64,000 nt of DNA from Streptomyces malaysiense (GCF_000980885.2 NZ_LBDA02000056.1:62001-126000); one strand, 5' to 3'; positions 26,897-35,759 are shown, counted from the first letter of the stretch. The notes: generated by a model from the sequence alone, not told the origin. Numbers and translations: made by a program.

Positions 26897-26948
26897 AAGC
26901 TTCTTACCTGAACAGCAAGCTTCTTACTGAGAGAGTCCGGGTTCTTAC
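26897..26948 (+). repeat. Three direct repeats spaced 20 and 21 bp before the exporter genes
   Basis: AAGCTTCTTAC at 26897 and 26917 and GTTCTTAC at 26941, so the TTCTTAC core recurs at 20- and 21-base intervals, about two helical turns. They fill the whole gap between the glycosyltransferase stop and the ABC permease GTG, leaving no clear ribosome site. They look like operator half-sites on one DNA face, or a leader element. Confidence 0.65.
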
Positions 26949-26950
26949 TC

Positions 26951-27880
26951 GTGAGTCACACAACGCATGACGCCGGTGTCGCGGTGGGCGCGATACCGGC
27001 GCCCGACGAGGGGCTGACGCCGGCCGAGCTGGCCGCCAGGTACGGGCTCGCCGTCAGCGGCGCCCGCCCCTCGCTGGTGGAGTACGTCCGTCAGCTGTGG
27101 AGCCGGCGCCACTTCATCCTCGCCTTCTCGCAGGCGAAGCTGACGGCGCAGTACAGCCAGGCCAAGCTCGGCCAGCTGTGGCAGGTCGCCACCCCGCTGC
27201 TGAACGCGGCCGTGTACTACTTCATCTTCGGTGTCATCCTGCACGCCAGCCGCGGCCTGTCCCCTGACGTGTACATCCCGTTCCTGGTCACCGGCGTCTT
27301 CGTGTTCACCTTCACGCAGAGTTCGGTCATGTCGGGCGTGCGCGCCATCTCCGGGAACCTCGGCCTCGTGCGCGCCCTGCACTTCCCGCGTGCCTCGCTG
27401 CCCGTCTCCTTCTCGCTCCAGCAGCTCCAGCAGCTGCTGTTCTCGATGATCGTGCTGTTCATCGTGGCGATCGGTTTCGGCAGCTACCCCGGCATGTCCT
27501 GGCTGCTGATCGTGCCGGTGCTGGCGCTCCAGTTCCTGTTCAACACCGGCCTCGCGCTGATCGTGGCCCGCATGGGCGCCAAGACGCCGGACATGGCGCA
27601 GCTGATGCCGTTCGTGCTGCGCACCTGGATGTACACCTCCGGTGTGATGTTCTCCATCAGCGCGATGATGACGGACCGCCCGGAGTGGGCGGTGCGGCTG
27701 CTCCAGGTCAATCCGGCCGCGATCTACATGGACCTGATGCGTTTCGCGCTGATCGACGGCTACGGCGCCTCGAACCTGCCCCCGCACGTGTGGGCGATCG
27801 CGGTGTTCTGGGCCGTGGCGGTCTTCGCCGGCGGCTTCGTGTACTTCTGGAAGGCGGAGGAGCGGTACGGCCGTGGCTGA
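26951..27880 (+). CDS. ABC-2 exporter permease (TagG/Wzm-like)
   Basis: Membrane subunit (309 aa) of a polysaccharide or teichoic-acid type ABC exporter. A cytoplasmic N-terminal amphipathic region (LWSRRHFILAFSQAKL) precedes six transmembrane helices, including AVYYFIFGVILHAS and PFLVTGVFVFTFTQSSV. The family element VLRTWMYTSGVMFS is present. The GTG start lies only a few bases after the triple TTCTTAC repeat. The gene overlaps the ATPase gene by eight bases. It should export the glycopolymer or phospho-polyol product of the upstream genes. Confidence 0.85.
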   Translation: MSHTTHDAGVAVGAIPAPDEGLTPAELAARYGLAVSGARPSLVEYVRQLWSRRHFILAFSQAKLTAQYSQAKLGQLWQVATPLLNAAVYYFIFGVILHASRGLSPDVYIPFLVTGVFVFTFTQSSVMSGVRAISGNLGLVRALHFPRASLPVSFSLQQLQQLLFSMIVLFIVAIGFGSYPGMSWLLIVPVLALQFLFNTGLALIVARMGAKTPDMAQLMPFVLRTWMYTSGVMFSISAMMTDRPEWAVRLLQVNPAAIYMDLMRFALIDGYGASNLPPHVWAIAVFWAVAVFAGGFVYFWKAEERYGRG

Positions 27881-28685
27881 GCAGAACGCCGAGCAGAACC
27901 CCCAGCAGGGCACCACGGAGACCGGTGAGCGCCGCCCGACGGTCATCGCGGACGATCTGCACATCGTCTACCGGGTCAACGGCGCCAAGACCGGCAAGGG
28001 CAGCGCGACGGCCGCCCTCAGCCGGATCCTCAAGCGCGGCGAGGAGCGCGGGGTGCGCAAGGTGCACGCCGTGCGCGGGGTCTCCTTCGTCTCCTACCGC
28101 GGCGAGGCCATCGGTCTGATCGGCTCCAACGGCTCCGGCAAGTCCACCCTGCTGCGCGCCATCGCCGGGCTGCTGCCCGCGGAGAAGGGCAGGGTGTACA
28201 CCGACGGCCAGCCCTCCCTGCTGGGCGTGAACGCGGCCCTGATGAACGACCTGACCGGCGAGCGCAACGTCATCCTGGGCGGTCTCGCCATGGGCATGTC
28301 GCGCGAGCAGATCAAGGAGCGCTACCAGGGCATCGTCGACTTCTCGGGGATCAACGAGAAGGGCGACTTCATCACCCTGCCGATGCGCACCTACTCCTCC
28401 GGTATGGCCGCGCGGCTGCGTTTCTCGATCGCCGCCGCCAAGGACCACGACGTCCTCATGATCGACGAGGCCCTCGCCACCGGTGACCGGAAGTTCCAGA
28501 AGCGCTCCGAGGAACGCATCCGGGAACTGCGCAAGGAGGCCGGTACGGTCTTTCTGGTCAGCCACAACAACAAGTCCATCCGTGACACCTGCAACCGCGT
28601 GCTGTGGCTGGAGCGCGGCGAGCTGCGCATGGACGGGCCGACCGAAGAGGTGCTCAAGGAGTACGAGAAGTTCACGGGCAAGTGA
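27873..28685 (+). CDS. ABC exporter ATPase (TagH/Wzt-like)
   Basis: ATPase of 270 aa partnering the preceding permease. Walker A is GSNGSGKSTLL, the signature is the YSSGM form typical of O-antigen/teichoic-acid exporters rather than LSGGQ, Walker B is VLMIDEAL, and the H-loop is LVSHN. It lacks the C-terminal carbohydrate-binding domain of long Wzt proteins, so export probably does not depend on recognising a capped chain end. GTG at 27873 overlaps the permease gene. A strong hairpin follows. Confidence 0.87.
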   Translation: MAEQNAEQNPQQGTTETGERRPTVIADDLHIVYRVNGAKTGKGSATAALSRILKRGEERGVRKVHAVRGVSFVSYRGEAIGLIGSNGSGKSTLLRAIAGLLPAEKGRVYTDGQPSLLGVNAALMNDLTGERNVILGGLAMGMSREQIKERYQGIVDFSGINEKGDFITLPMRTYSSGMAARLRFSIAAAKDHDVLMIDEALATGDRKFQKRSEERIRELRKEAGTVFLVSHNNKSIRDTCNRVLWLERGELRMDGPTEEVLKEYEKFTGK

Positions 28686-28698
28686 ACTGTTTCGGCCA

Positions 28699-28729
28699 GG
28701 GCCCCGCCGGCGACCTTCCGGCGGGGCCC
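28699..28729 (+). terminator. Terminator after the exporter genes
   Basis: Perfect 12-base arms GGGCCCCGCCGG and CCGGCGGGGCCC with a seven-base loop, 14 bases past the ATPase stop. It separates the envelope cluster from the hopanoid operon. Confidence 0.85.
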
Positions 28730-28984
28730 CGCGTCCGCAAAGGAACCGTCAACTCCCAAGGCTGTCAGGAATCTTGACGCCGATCGGTGTGTTGTTGTGA
28801 TCTGCGGGACACCCCCTCGAACCTCGATGCGTTGTACAACGTAAGCTGTACCGGTGCCGGAAAGCGGCAAGTGGGGCGATAATGCGCGACATCCCGCGCC
28901 GGATCACGCCCCGCTAATTGCCGGGCGGCGTGTCCGAAATAGTGTGTATTGGGTCGGCAGTGTAGAACGGGAGATGTGACGGCA
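28730..28984 (+). promoter_or_regulatory. Upstream region of the hopanoid operon
   Basis: 255 bases with AT-richer patches unlike the surroundings. Candidate elements are TTGACG at 28774 with TGATCT 18 bases later, GTAC-flanked symmetry around 28832-28850 (TTGTACAACGTAAGCTGTAC), and GATAAT near 28878. The start site cannot be fixed from sequence. It is the only large gap before the ten-gene hopanoid run, so the main promoter should be here. Confidence 0.5.
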
Positions 28985-29050
28985 ATGGCTACGGAAACTC
29001 CCCAGCTCAACGCAGCATGTGCCGTTGCCGCCCAGGGCGTCGCCCGATGA
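28985..29050 (+). CDS. Possible 21-codon leader ORF coupled to hpnC
   Basis: ATG at 28985 opens a frame of 21 codons (begins MATETPQLNAA, ends QGVAR) whose stop overlaps the hpnC ATG as ATGA. GGGAG lies about 12 bases upstream, a little far. Because hpnC itself has no clear ribosome site, translation of this short frame could deliver ribosomes to hpnC. It could equally be chance. No family is recognised. Confidence 0.35.
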   Translation: MATETPQLNAACAVAAQGVAR

Positions 29051-29943
29051 CGGGCACCAGAACGGCGCCGGACCCGGAACGCGCCACCCTCGACAAGGCC
29101 GCGAGCGAGAACTTCCCCGTGGCCCCCTTCTTCCTGCCCCGCGCCTGGCGCGACGACCTCATGGCGGTCTACGGCTTCGCCCGGCTGGTCGACGACATCG
29201 GAGACGGCGACCTCGCCCCCGGCGGAGCCGACGCCGAACTGCTCGGCGTGTCGGCCACCGAGGCCGGCGACCGGCTGCTGCTGCTCGACGCCTTCGAGGC
29301 CGACCTGCGCCGGGTCTTCGACGGCACCCCGGGCCATCCCCTGCTGCGCCGGCTCCAGCCCGTCGTACGGCGCCGGGCGCTCACCCCCGAGCCGTTCCTC
29401 GGCCTGATCGCCGCCAACCGCCAGGACCAGCTCGTCTCCCGGTACGAGACGTACGACGACCTCCTCGCCTACTGCGAACTGTCCGCCAACCCCGTCGGCC
29501 GCCTCGTCCTCGCCGTCACCGGCACCTCGACCCCCGAGCGGATCCGTCTGTCCGACGCGATCTGCACCGCGCTGCAGATCGTGGAACACCTCCAGGACGT
29601 CGCCGAGGACTTCGGCCGCGACCGGATCTACATTCCGGCCGAGGACATGAAGCGCTTCCACGTCACGGAAACGGATCTGTCCGCGAAAACCGCGGGCGCA
29701 CCGATGCGCGCCCTGGTTGCATACGAAGCGCAACGCGCCCGCGATCTGCTGAATGAAGGCGCCCCCCTGGTGGGTAGCGTCCACGGCAGGTTGAAGCTGC
29801 TGCTCGCAGGGTTCGTGGCGGGGGGAAGGGCGGCGGTCCGCGCGATCGCCGCCGCCGAATACGACGTACTTCCCGGCCCGCCCAAACCAGGCAAGGTCCA
29901 GTTGCTGCGTGAGGCGGGCGTGATTCTGCGAGGAGAGGGGTGA
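29047..29943 (+). CDS. hpnC: Hydroxysqualene synthase HpnC
   Basis: Head-to-head terpene synthase-like enzyme of 298 aa. In the HpnCDE route HpnC turns presqualene diphosphate into hydroxysqualene. The first acidic site is FARLVDDIGDGDL, the second is VEHLQDVAEDFGRDRIYIP, and the squalene/phytoene-synthase element CELSANPVGRLVL is intact. The first ATG overlaps the stop of a 21-codon ORF. The gene is joined to hpnD by a GTGA overlap, so the HpnC/HpnD pair is made together. Confidence 0.9.
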   Translation: MTGTRTAPDPERATLDKAASENFPVAPFFLPRAWRDDLMAVYGFARLVDDIGDGDLAPGGADAELLGVSATEAGDRLLLLDAFEADLRRVFDGTPGHPLLRRLQPVVRRRALTPEPFLGLIAANRQDQLVSRYETYDDLLAYCELSANPVGRLVLAVTGTSTPERIRLSDAICTALQIVEHLQDVAEDFGRDRIYIPAEDMKRFHVTETDLSAKTAGAPMRALVAYEAQRARDLLNEGAPLVGSVHGRLKLLLAGFVAGGRAAVRAIAAAEYDVLPGPPKPGKVQLLREAGVILRGEG

Positions 29944-30902
29944 TCCGGACCGTGGAGTCTGCGTCGCACGTGTCCGCACCGGTGCTCGCCGCCTACCGCT
30001 ACTGCGAGACGGTGACCGGACAGCAGGCCCGTAACTTCGCGTACGGCATCAGGCTGCTGCCCACACCGAAGCGGCGCGCCATGTCGGCGCTGTACGCGTT
30101 CTCACGGCGTGTCGACGACATCGGCGACGGCGATCTGGCCGACGACGTGAAGGTGGCGCGGCTCAAGGAGACCCGGGCCCTGCTCGCCCGGATCCGGGAG
30201 GGCCGCGTCGAGGAGGACGACACCGACCCGGTGGCCGTCGCCCTCACGCACGCCGCCGAGGCCTTCCCGATCCCGCTCGGCGGCCTGGACGAGCTGATCG
30301 ACGGCGTCGAGATGGACACGCGCGGGGAGACCTACGAGACCTGGGACGACCTGAAGGTCTACTGCCGGTGTGTCGCCGGTGCCATCGGCCGCCTCTCGCT
30401 CGGCGTGTTCGGCACCGAACCGGGCGCCGGCGGCGCCGAGCGCGCCGCCGAGTACGCCGACACGCTCGGGCTCGCGCTCCAGCTCACCAACATCCTCCGG
30501 GACGTCCGCGAGGACGCCCAGGGCGGCCGTACCTATCTGCCCGCCGACGACCTGGCCAAGTTCGGCTGCTCCGCCGGGTTCGAGCGGCCCACGCCGCCGG
30601 AGGGCTCCGACTTCGCCGGCCTCGTGCACTACGAGGTCCGCCGCGCCCGCGCCCTCTTCGCCGAGGGCTACCAGCTGCTGCCCATGCTCGACCGGCGCAG
30701 CGGCGCCTGCGTCGCCGCCATGGCCGGCATCTACCGCCGCCTCCTCGACCGCATCGCGCGCGACCCCGAGGCCGTGCTGCGCGGCCGGGTCTCGCTGCCC
30801 GGCCACGAGAAGGCGTACGTCGCGGTGCGCGGTCTGTCCGGCCTCGACACCCGGCAGGTCACCCGTCACGGCGCCGGGCGGTCCGTCGGGAGGCGCGTCT
30901 GA
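29940..30902 (+). CDS. hpnD: Presqualene diphosphate synthase HpnD
   Basis: Squalene/phytoene-synthase family enzyme of 320 aa condensing two farnesyl diphosphates to presqualene diphosphate. The acidic motifs are FSRRVDDIGDGDLADD near residue 57 and LQLTNILRDVREDAQGGRTY near residue 180, both complete, together with YCRCVAGAIGRLSLGVFG. GTG at 29940 overlaps the hpnC stop. Its own stop overlaps the next small ORF (TGATG). It resembles HpnC, as expected for the paired family. Confidence 0.9.
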   Translation: MIRTVESASHVSAPVLAAYRYCETVTGQQARNFAYGIRLLPTPKRRAMSALYAFSRRVDDIGDGDLADDVKVARLKETRALLARIREGRVEEDDTDPVAVALTHAAEAFPIPLGGLDELIDGVEMDTRGETYETWDDLKVYCRCVAGAIGRLSLGVFGTEPGAGGAERAAEYADTLGLALQLTNILRDVREDAQGGRTYLPADDLAKFGCSAGFERPTPPEGSDFAGLVHYEVRRARALFAEGYQLLPMLDRRSGACVAAMAGIYRRLLDRIARDPEAVLRGRVSLPGHEKAYVAVRGLSGLDTRQVTRHGAGRSVGRRV

Positions 30903-31030
30903 TGGACCTCACCGGACCAGGTGACTTCGGCCGGGCAACCCCGCGCCACGGCGTGGCGTCCCTGACTGCGACGACCGTACGTGCACCGTTCAAGCAGCAC
31001 GGCCGGCACGCACGGAAGGACGCACCATGA
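30902..31030 (+). CDS. Small ORF linking hpnD and hpnE (DUF6380-like)
   Basis: 42-codon frame starting at the ATG that overlaps the hpnD stop (TGATG) and ending in a TGA that overlaps the hpnE ATG. The product begins MDLTGPGDFGRA and carries RHGVASLTATTVRAPFKQHG, which I recall as the core of the short Streptomyces family DUF6380; that assignment is from memory. It is basic, with no membrane segment or metal motif. At minimum it works as a translational bridge that keeps hpnD and hpnE coupled. Confidence 0.55.
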   Translation: MDLTGPGDFGRATPRHGVASLTATTVRAPFKQHGRHARKDAP

Positions 31031-32451
31031 GCGACGGCGCACGCCCCGCACCGGGACAGCGCACCCCCGCGGGCGCGGCACGCGGCGCCGTCGTGATCGG
31101 CGGCGGCCTCGCCGGCGTCACCGCGGCGCTCGCCCTCGCCGACGCGGGCGTTCGCGTCACCCTGCTCGAAGCGCGGCCCAGGCTGGGCGGCCTCGCCTTC
31201 TCCTTCCGGCGCGGCGAACTGACCGTCGACAACGGTCAGCACGTGTACCTGCGCTGCTGCACCGCCTACCGCTGGTTCCTCGACCGGATCGGCGGCGCGG
31301 CGCTGGCACCGATTCAGGACCGCCTGGACGTGCCCGTCGTGGACCTCGCCAAGCCCGAGGGCCGGCGGCTCGGCCGGCTGCGGCGCGACCCGCTGCCCGT
31401 ACCCCTGCATCTGGGGCGCGGCCTGGCCGCCTACCCGCACCTCTCGCTCGCCGAGCGCGCCTCCGTCGGGCGGGCCGCGCTCGCGCTGAGGGATCTCGAC
31501 CTCGCCGATCCGGCCCTGGACACCCAGGACTTCGGCAGCTGGCTGGCCGCCCACGGCCAGTCGGCGCGTGCCATCGAGGCCCTGTGGGACCTGGTCGGGG
31601 TCGCCACCCTCAACGCGGTCGCGGGGGAGTCCTCGCTGGGGCTCGCCGCGATGGTGTTCAAGACCGGTCTGCTCTCCGACCCGGGAGCGGCCGACATCGG
31701 CTGGGCCCACGTCCCGCTGGGCGAACTGCACGACCGGCTGGCGCGCAGGGCGCTCGACTCCGCGGGCGTGCGTACCGAGGTCCGTTCACGCGTCACCTCC
31801 GTCTCCGCCATGGAGAACGGCGGCTGGCGCGTCGAGGTTCCCGGCGAGCGTGTCGAAACCGACGCCGTCGTCCTCGCCGTACCCCAGCGCGAGGCGCACG
31901 GACTGCTGCCGCCCGGCGCCGTCGACGCCCCCGAGCGGCTGCTGGAGATCGGCACCGCCCCCATCCTCAACGTGCACGTGGTGTACGACCGCGAGGTGCT
32001 CGCGCGGCCCTTCTTCGCCGCCCTCGGCACCCCCGTGCAGTGGGTCTTCGACCGCACCCACGCCTCCGGACTGCGCTCGGGCCAGTACCTCGCGCTGTCC
32101 CAGTCGGCCGCGCGGGACGACATCGACCTCCCCGTCGCACGGCTCCGCGAGCGCTACGTCCCGGAGCTGGAGAAACTCATTCCGGGAACGCGCGACGCCG
32201 TGATCCGGGACTTCTTCGTGACCCGGGAGCGCACGGCGACGTTCGCGCCCGCCCCCGGCGTCGGGCGTCTGCGCCCCGGCGCCCGCACCAAGGCATCCGG
32301 CCTGTACCTGGCCGGAGCGTGGACCGCCACCGGGTGGCCCGCGACCATGGAGAGTGCGGTCCGCAGCGGAGTGAGCGCGGCCGACGCCGCGCTCCGCGCC
32401 CTGGGCCGGCCCCGCCCGAGCCGTCTCTTCGCCTTCGAGGAGGCGGCCTGA
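31027..32451 (+). CDS. hpnE: Hydroxysqualene reductase/dehydroxylase HpnE
   Basis: FAD-dependent amine-oxidase/phytoene-desaturase-like enzyme of 474 aa that reduces hydroxysqualene to squalene, the last step of the HpnCDE pathway. The dinucleotide fold VVIGGGLAGVTAALALADAG is followed by LLEARPRLGGLAFSF and the conserved NGQHVYLRCCTAY. The C-terminal FAD-contacting element LYLAGAWTATGWPATMESAV is intact. Start ATG overlaps the small ORF stop. The stop overlaps a potential ATG of the next gene. Confidence 0.9.
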   Translation: MSDGARPAPGQRTPAGAARGAVVIGGGLAGVTAALALADAGVRVTLLEARPRLGGLAFSFRRGELTVDNGQHVYLRCCTAYRWFLDRIGGAALAPIQDRLDVPVVDLAKPEGRRLGRLRRDPLPVPLHLGRGLAAYPHLSLAERASVGRAALALRDLDLADPALDTQDFGSWLAAHGQSARAIEALWDLVGVATLNAVAGESSLGLAAMVFKTGLLSDPGAADIGWAHVPLGELHDRLARRALDSAGVRTEVRSRVTSVSAMENGGWRVEVPGERVETDAVVLAVPQREAHGLLPPGAVDAPERLLEIGTAPILNVHVVYDREVLARPFFAALGTPVQWVFDRTHASGLRSGQYLALSQSAARDDIDLPVARLRERYVPELEKLIPGTRDAVIRDFFVTRERTATFAPAPGVGRLRPGARTKASGLYLAGAWTATGWPATMESAVRSGVSAADAALRALGRPRPSRLFAFEEAA

Positions 32452-32513
32452 TGCCTCATCGGCAGCCGGCGGCGGGCCCCCGCACCTTCGGTACCGCAAC
32501 AAGAGGAGAGACT

Positions 32514-33578
32514 GTGCCCACTGTGCCCCCGGCCTCGACGGAGACCGCGGTGGACGTCACCGCGCTGCTGGAGCGCGGACGGACCCTGGCCACGCCGGTC
32601 CTGCGTGCGGCCGTCGACCGCCTCGCTCCTCCCATGGACACCGTCGCCGCCTACCACTTCGGCTGGATCGACGCCGCCGGCAACCCGGCCGACGGGGACG
32701 GCGGCAAGGCCGTGCGCCCCGCGCTCGCCGTGCTCTCCGCCGAGGTCACCGGCAGCGCGCCGGAGACCGGCGTCCCGGGCGCCGTCGCCGTCGAACTGGT
32801 CCACAACTTCTCGCTGCTGCACGACGACCTGATGGACGGCGACGAGCAGCGCCGCCACCGCGACACGGTCTGGAAGGTGCACGGACCCGCCCAGGCCATC
32901 CTGGTCGGCGACGCCCTGTTCGCGCTGGCCAACGAGGTGCTGCTGGAGCTCGGTTCGGTCGAGGCCGGCCGCGCCACCCGCCGGCTGACCACCGCGACCC
33001 GCGCCCTGATCGACGGTCAGGCCCAGGACATCTCCTACGAGCACCGCGACCGCGTCAGCGTCGAGGAGTGCCTGGAGATGGAGGGCAACAAGACCGGCGC
33101 GCTGCTCGCCTGCGCCTCCTCCATCGGTGCGGTCCTCGGCGGCGCCGACGACGCCACCGCCGACGCGCTGGAGCGCTACGGCTACCACCTCGGCCTCGCC
33201 TTCCAGGCCGTGGACGACCTGCTCGGCATCTGGGGCGACCCGGAGGCCACCGGCAAGCAGACCTGGAGCGACCTGCGCCAGCGCAAGAAGTCGCTGCCGG
33301 TGGTCGCCGCGCTCGCGGCCGGCGGACCCGCCTCCGAGCGGCTGGGCGAGATCCTCGCCGCCGACGCCAAGAGCAGCGACTTCGAGAACTTCTCCGAGGA
33401 GGAGTTCGCGGCCCGTGCCGCCCTCATCGAGGAGGCGGGCGGCCGCGACTGGACCGCCGAGGAGGCGCGCCGCCAGCACACCATCGCCGTCAGCGCCCTG
33501 GACGCGGTCGCCATGCCGGACCGGGTGCGGGCCGCCTTCACGGCCCTCGCCGACTTCGTCGTCGTACGGAAGAGATGA
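32514..33578 (+). CDS. Polyprenyl diphosphate synthase
   Basis: Trans-prenyltransferase of 354 aa elongating allylic diphosphates with isopentenyl diphosphate. The first Asp-rich motif is LLHDDLMDGDEQRR near residue 103 (DDxxD type), the second is FQAVDDLLGIWGD near residue 234, and the KKSLPVV loop follows. Operon position argues for farnesyl diphosphate, the substrate of HpnD, though the short DDxxD form is also seen in geranylgeranyl enzymes. GTG at 32514 has AGAGGAGAG immediately upstream; ATG 32451 overlapping hpnE is the alternative. Confidence 0.88.
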   Translation: MPTVPPASTETAVDVTALLERGRTLATPVLRAAVDRLAPPMDTVAAYHFGWIDAAGNPADGDGGKAVRPALAVLSAEVTGSAPETGVPGAVAVELVHNFSLLHDDLMDGDEQRRHRDTVWKVHGPAQAILVGDALFALANEVLLELGSVEAGRATRRLTTATRALIDGQAQDISYEHRDRVSVEECLEMEGNKTGALLACASSIGAVLGGADDATADALERYGYHLGLAFQAVDDLLGIWGDPEATGKQTWSDLRQRKKSLPVVAALAAGGPASERLGEILAADAKSSDFENFSEEEFAARAALIEEAGGRDWTAEEARRQHTIAVSALDAVAMPDRVRAAFTALADFVVVRKR

Positions 33579-33694
33579 TCACTATCGGTCGAACAAGCCT
33601 CGCGTAGTCGCCGGCCGGTGGCGCGACAGGACGCACACCGGCCGACGGCGGACCCACAGCAGCACGTCTCGCACGACTGTACGAAGGGGAAGCC

Positions 33695-35758
33695 ATGACA
33701 GCGACGACCGACGGAAGCACCGGGGCCACCTTGCCGTCCCGCGCTGCCGCGGCCAGCGACACCACCCTCACCACCCCCGAGACGGCCGGGGTCCCGGAAG
33801 CCGCCGCACGGGCCGCCCGCCGCGCCACCGACTTCCTGCTCTCCCGGCAGGACGCCGAGGGCTGGTGGAAGGGCGACCTGGAGACCAACGTCACCATGGA
33901 CGCCGAGGACCTGCTCCTCCGCCAGTTCCTGGGGATCCAGGAGGAGAGGACCACCCAGGCCGCCGCGAGGTTCATCCGCGGCGAGCAGCGCGAGGACGGC
34001 ACCTGGGCCACCTTCTGGGGCGGCCCCGGCGAGCTGTCCACCACCATCGAGGCGTACGTCGCCCTGCGCCTGGCAGGCGACGCGCCCGAGGCCCCGCACA
34101 TGGCAAGGGCCTCCGCCTGGATCCGCGAGCGTGGCGGCATCGCTTCAGCCCGGGTCTTCACCCGCATCTGGCTCGCCCTGTTCGGCTGGTGGAGATGGGA
34201 AGACCTGCCGGAGATGCCCCCGGAACTGATCTGGTTCCCCGGCTGGATGCCGCTGAACATCTACGACTTCGGGTGCTGGGCCCGGCAGACGATCGTGCCG
34301 CTCACCATCGTCTCCGCGAAGCGCCCGGTGCGCCCCGCCCCCTTTCCGCTGGACGAACTGCACACCGACCCGGCGGACCCGAACCCGGCCAGGCCTCTTG
34401 AGCCGGCGAACACGTGGGACGGGGCCTTCCAGCGCCTGGACAAGGCGCTCCAGCAACTGCGCAGGGTCGTCCCGCGCCGGCTGCGCAAGGCCGCGATGAA
34501 CGCCGCCGCCCGCTGGATCATCGAGCGGCAGGAGAACGACGGCTGCTGGGGCGGCATCCAGCCCCCGGCCGTGTACTCGGTCATCGCCCTGCACCTGCTC
34601 GGCTACGACCTCGAACACCCCGTGCTGCGCGAGGGGCTGGCCTCCCTGGACCGGTTCGCCGTCTGGCGCGAGGACGGTGCCCGGATGATCGAGGCCTGCC
34701 AGTCCCCGGTGTGGGACACCTGCCTCGCCGCCATCGCGCTGGTCGACGCCGGTCTGCCCGCCGACCACCCCCAACTGGTCAAGGCCGCCGACTGGTTGCT
34801 CGGCGAGGAGATCGTCCGGCCCGGCGACTGGGCGGTCAAGCGTCCCCAGCTCCCGCCGGGCGGATGGGCGTTCGAGTTCCACAACGACAACTACCCGGAC
34901 ATCGACGACACCGCCGAGGTCTCCCTCGCGCTGCGCCGGATCCGGCACCACGACCCGGAGCGGACGGACCGGGCGATCGGGCGCGCGGTGCGCTGGAACC
35001 TCGGCATGCAGTCGAAGAACGGCGCGTGGGGCGCCTTCGACGTCGACAACACCAGCCCGTTCCCCAACCGGCTGCCGTTCTGCGACTTCGGCGAGGTCAT
35101 CGACCCGCCCTCCGCGGACGTCACCGCCCACGTGGTGGAGATGCTCGCCGCCGAGGGCCTCTCCCACGACCCGCGCACCCGGCGTGGCATCGCCTGGCTG
35201 CTGGCCGAACAGGAGCCGAACGGCGCGTGGTTCGGCCGCTGGGGCGTCAACTACATCTACGGCACCGGGTCGGTGGTCCCGGCACTGACCGCGGCCGGAC
35301 TGCCCGGCTCGCACCCGGCGATCCGGCGGGCGGTGACCTGGCTGGAGTCGGTGCAGAACGACGACGGCGGCTGGGGCGAGGACCTGCGCTCCTACCGGCA
35401 CGCCAGGGAATGGGCCGGCCGGGGCGCCTCCACCCCCTCGCAGACCGCGTGGGCGCTGATGGCGCTGCTCGCGGCGGGGGAGAAGGACTCCAAGACCGTC
35501 GAGCGGGGCGTCCAGTGGCTCGCGGCCACCCAGCGCGAGGACGGCAGCTGGGACGAACCCTACTTCACCGGCACCGGCTTCCCCTGGGACTTCTCCATCA
35601 ACTACCACCTGTACCGGCAGGTGTTCCCGCTCACCGCGCTCGGCCGCTATCTGCACGGCGACCCCTTCGAGCGGCAGCTGCTCGCCCGGACCCCCCGGCC
35701 GCGGCCCGTGGAGGCCAAGTCCGCCGGGCCGGCGCTCTCCGAGGCCAAGGGGAGCTGA
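33695..35758 (+). CDS. shc: Squalene-hopene cyclase
   Basis: Monotopic membrane triterpene cyclase of 687 aa forming hopene and hopanol from squalene. The catalytic acid motif DIDDTAE (DxDD) lies near residue 402, with several QW repeats (for example ERQENDGCWGG and SVQNDDGGWGEDL) and the C-terminal GTGFPWDFSINYHLYR element. AAGGGGAAG precedes the ATG. A 116-base gap before it is the largest inside the operon and could hold a secondary promoter, though none is convincing. Confidence 0.94.
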   Translation: MTATTDGSTGATLPSRAAAASDTTLTTPETAGVPEAAARAARRATDFLLSRQDAEGWWKGDLETNVTMDAEDLLLRQFLGIQEERTTQAAARFIRGEQREDGTWATFWGGPGELSTTIEAYVALRLAGDAPEAPHMARASAWIRERGGIASARVFTRIWLALFGWWRWEDLPEMPPELIWFPGWMPLNIYDFGCWARQTIVPLTIVSAKRPVRPAPFPLDELHTDPADPNPARPLEPANTWDGAFQRLDKALQQLRRVVPRRLRKAAMNAAARWIIERQENDGCWGGIQPPAVYSVIALHLLGYDLEHPVLREGLASLDRFAVWREDGARMIEACQSPVWDTCLAAIALVDAGLPADHPQLVKAADWLLGEEIVRPGDWAVKRPQLPPGGWAFEFHNDNYPDIDDTAEVSLALRRIRHHDPERTDRAIGRAVRWNLGMQSKNGAWGAFDVDNTSPFPNRLPFCDFGEVIDPPSADVTAHVVEMLAAEGLSHDPRTRRGIAWLLAEQEPNGAWFGRWGVNYIYGTGSVVPALTAAGLPGSHPAIRRAVTWLESVQNDDGGWGEDLRSYRHAREWAGRGASTPSQTAWALMALLAAGEKDSKTVERGVQWLAATQREDGSWDEPYFTGTGFPWDFSINYHLYRQVFPLTALGRYLHGDPFERQLLARTPRPRPVEAKSAGPALSEAKGS

Positions 35759-35759
35759 T

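Noticed and set aside
28973..28978. ATG-TGA start-stop element upstream of hpnC
   Set aside because: GGGAG directly abuts the ATG with no spacing, so initiation is unlikely; a similar ATGTGA at 35758 before hpnG also looks like chance.
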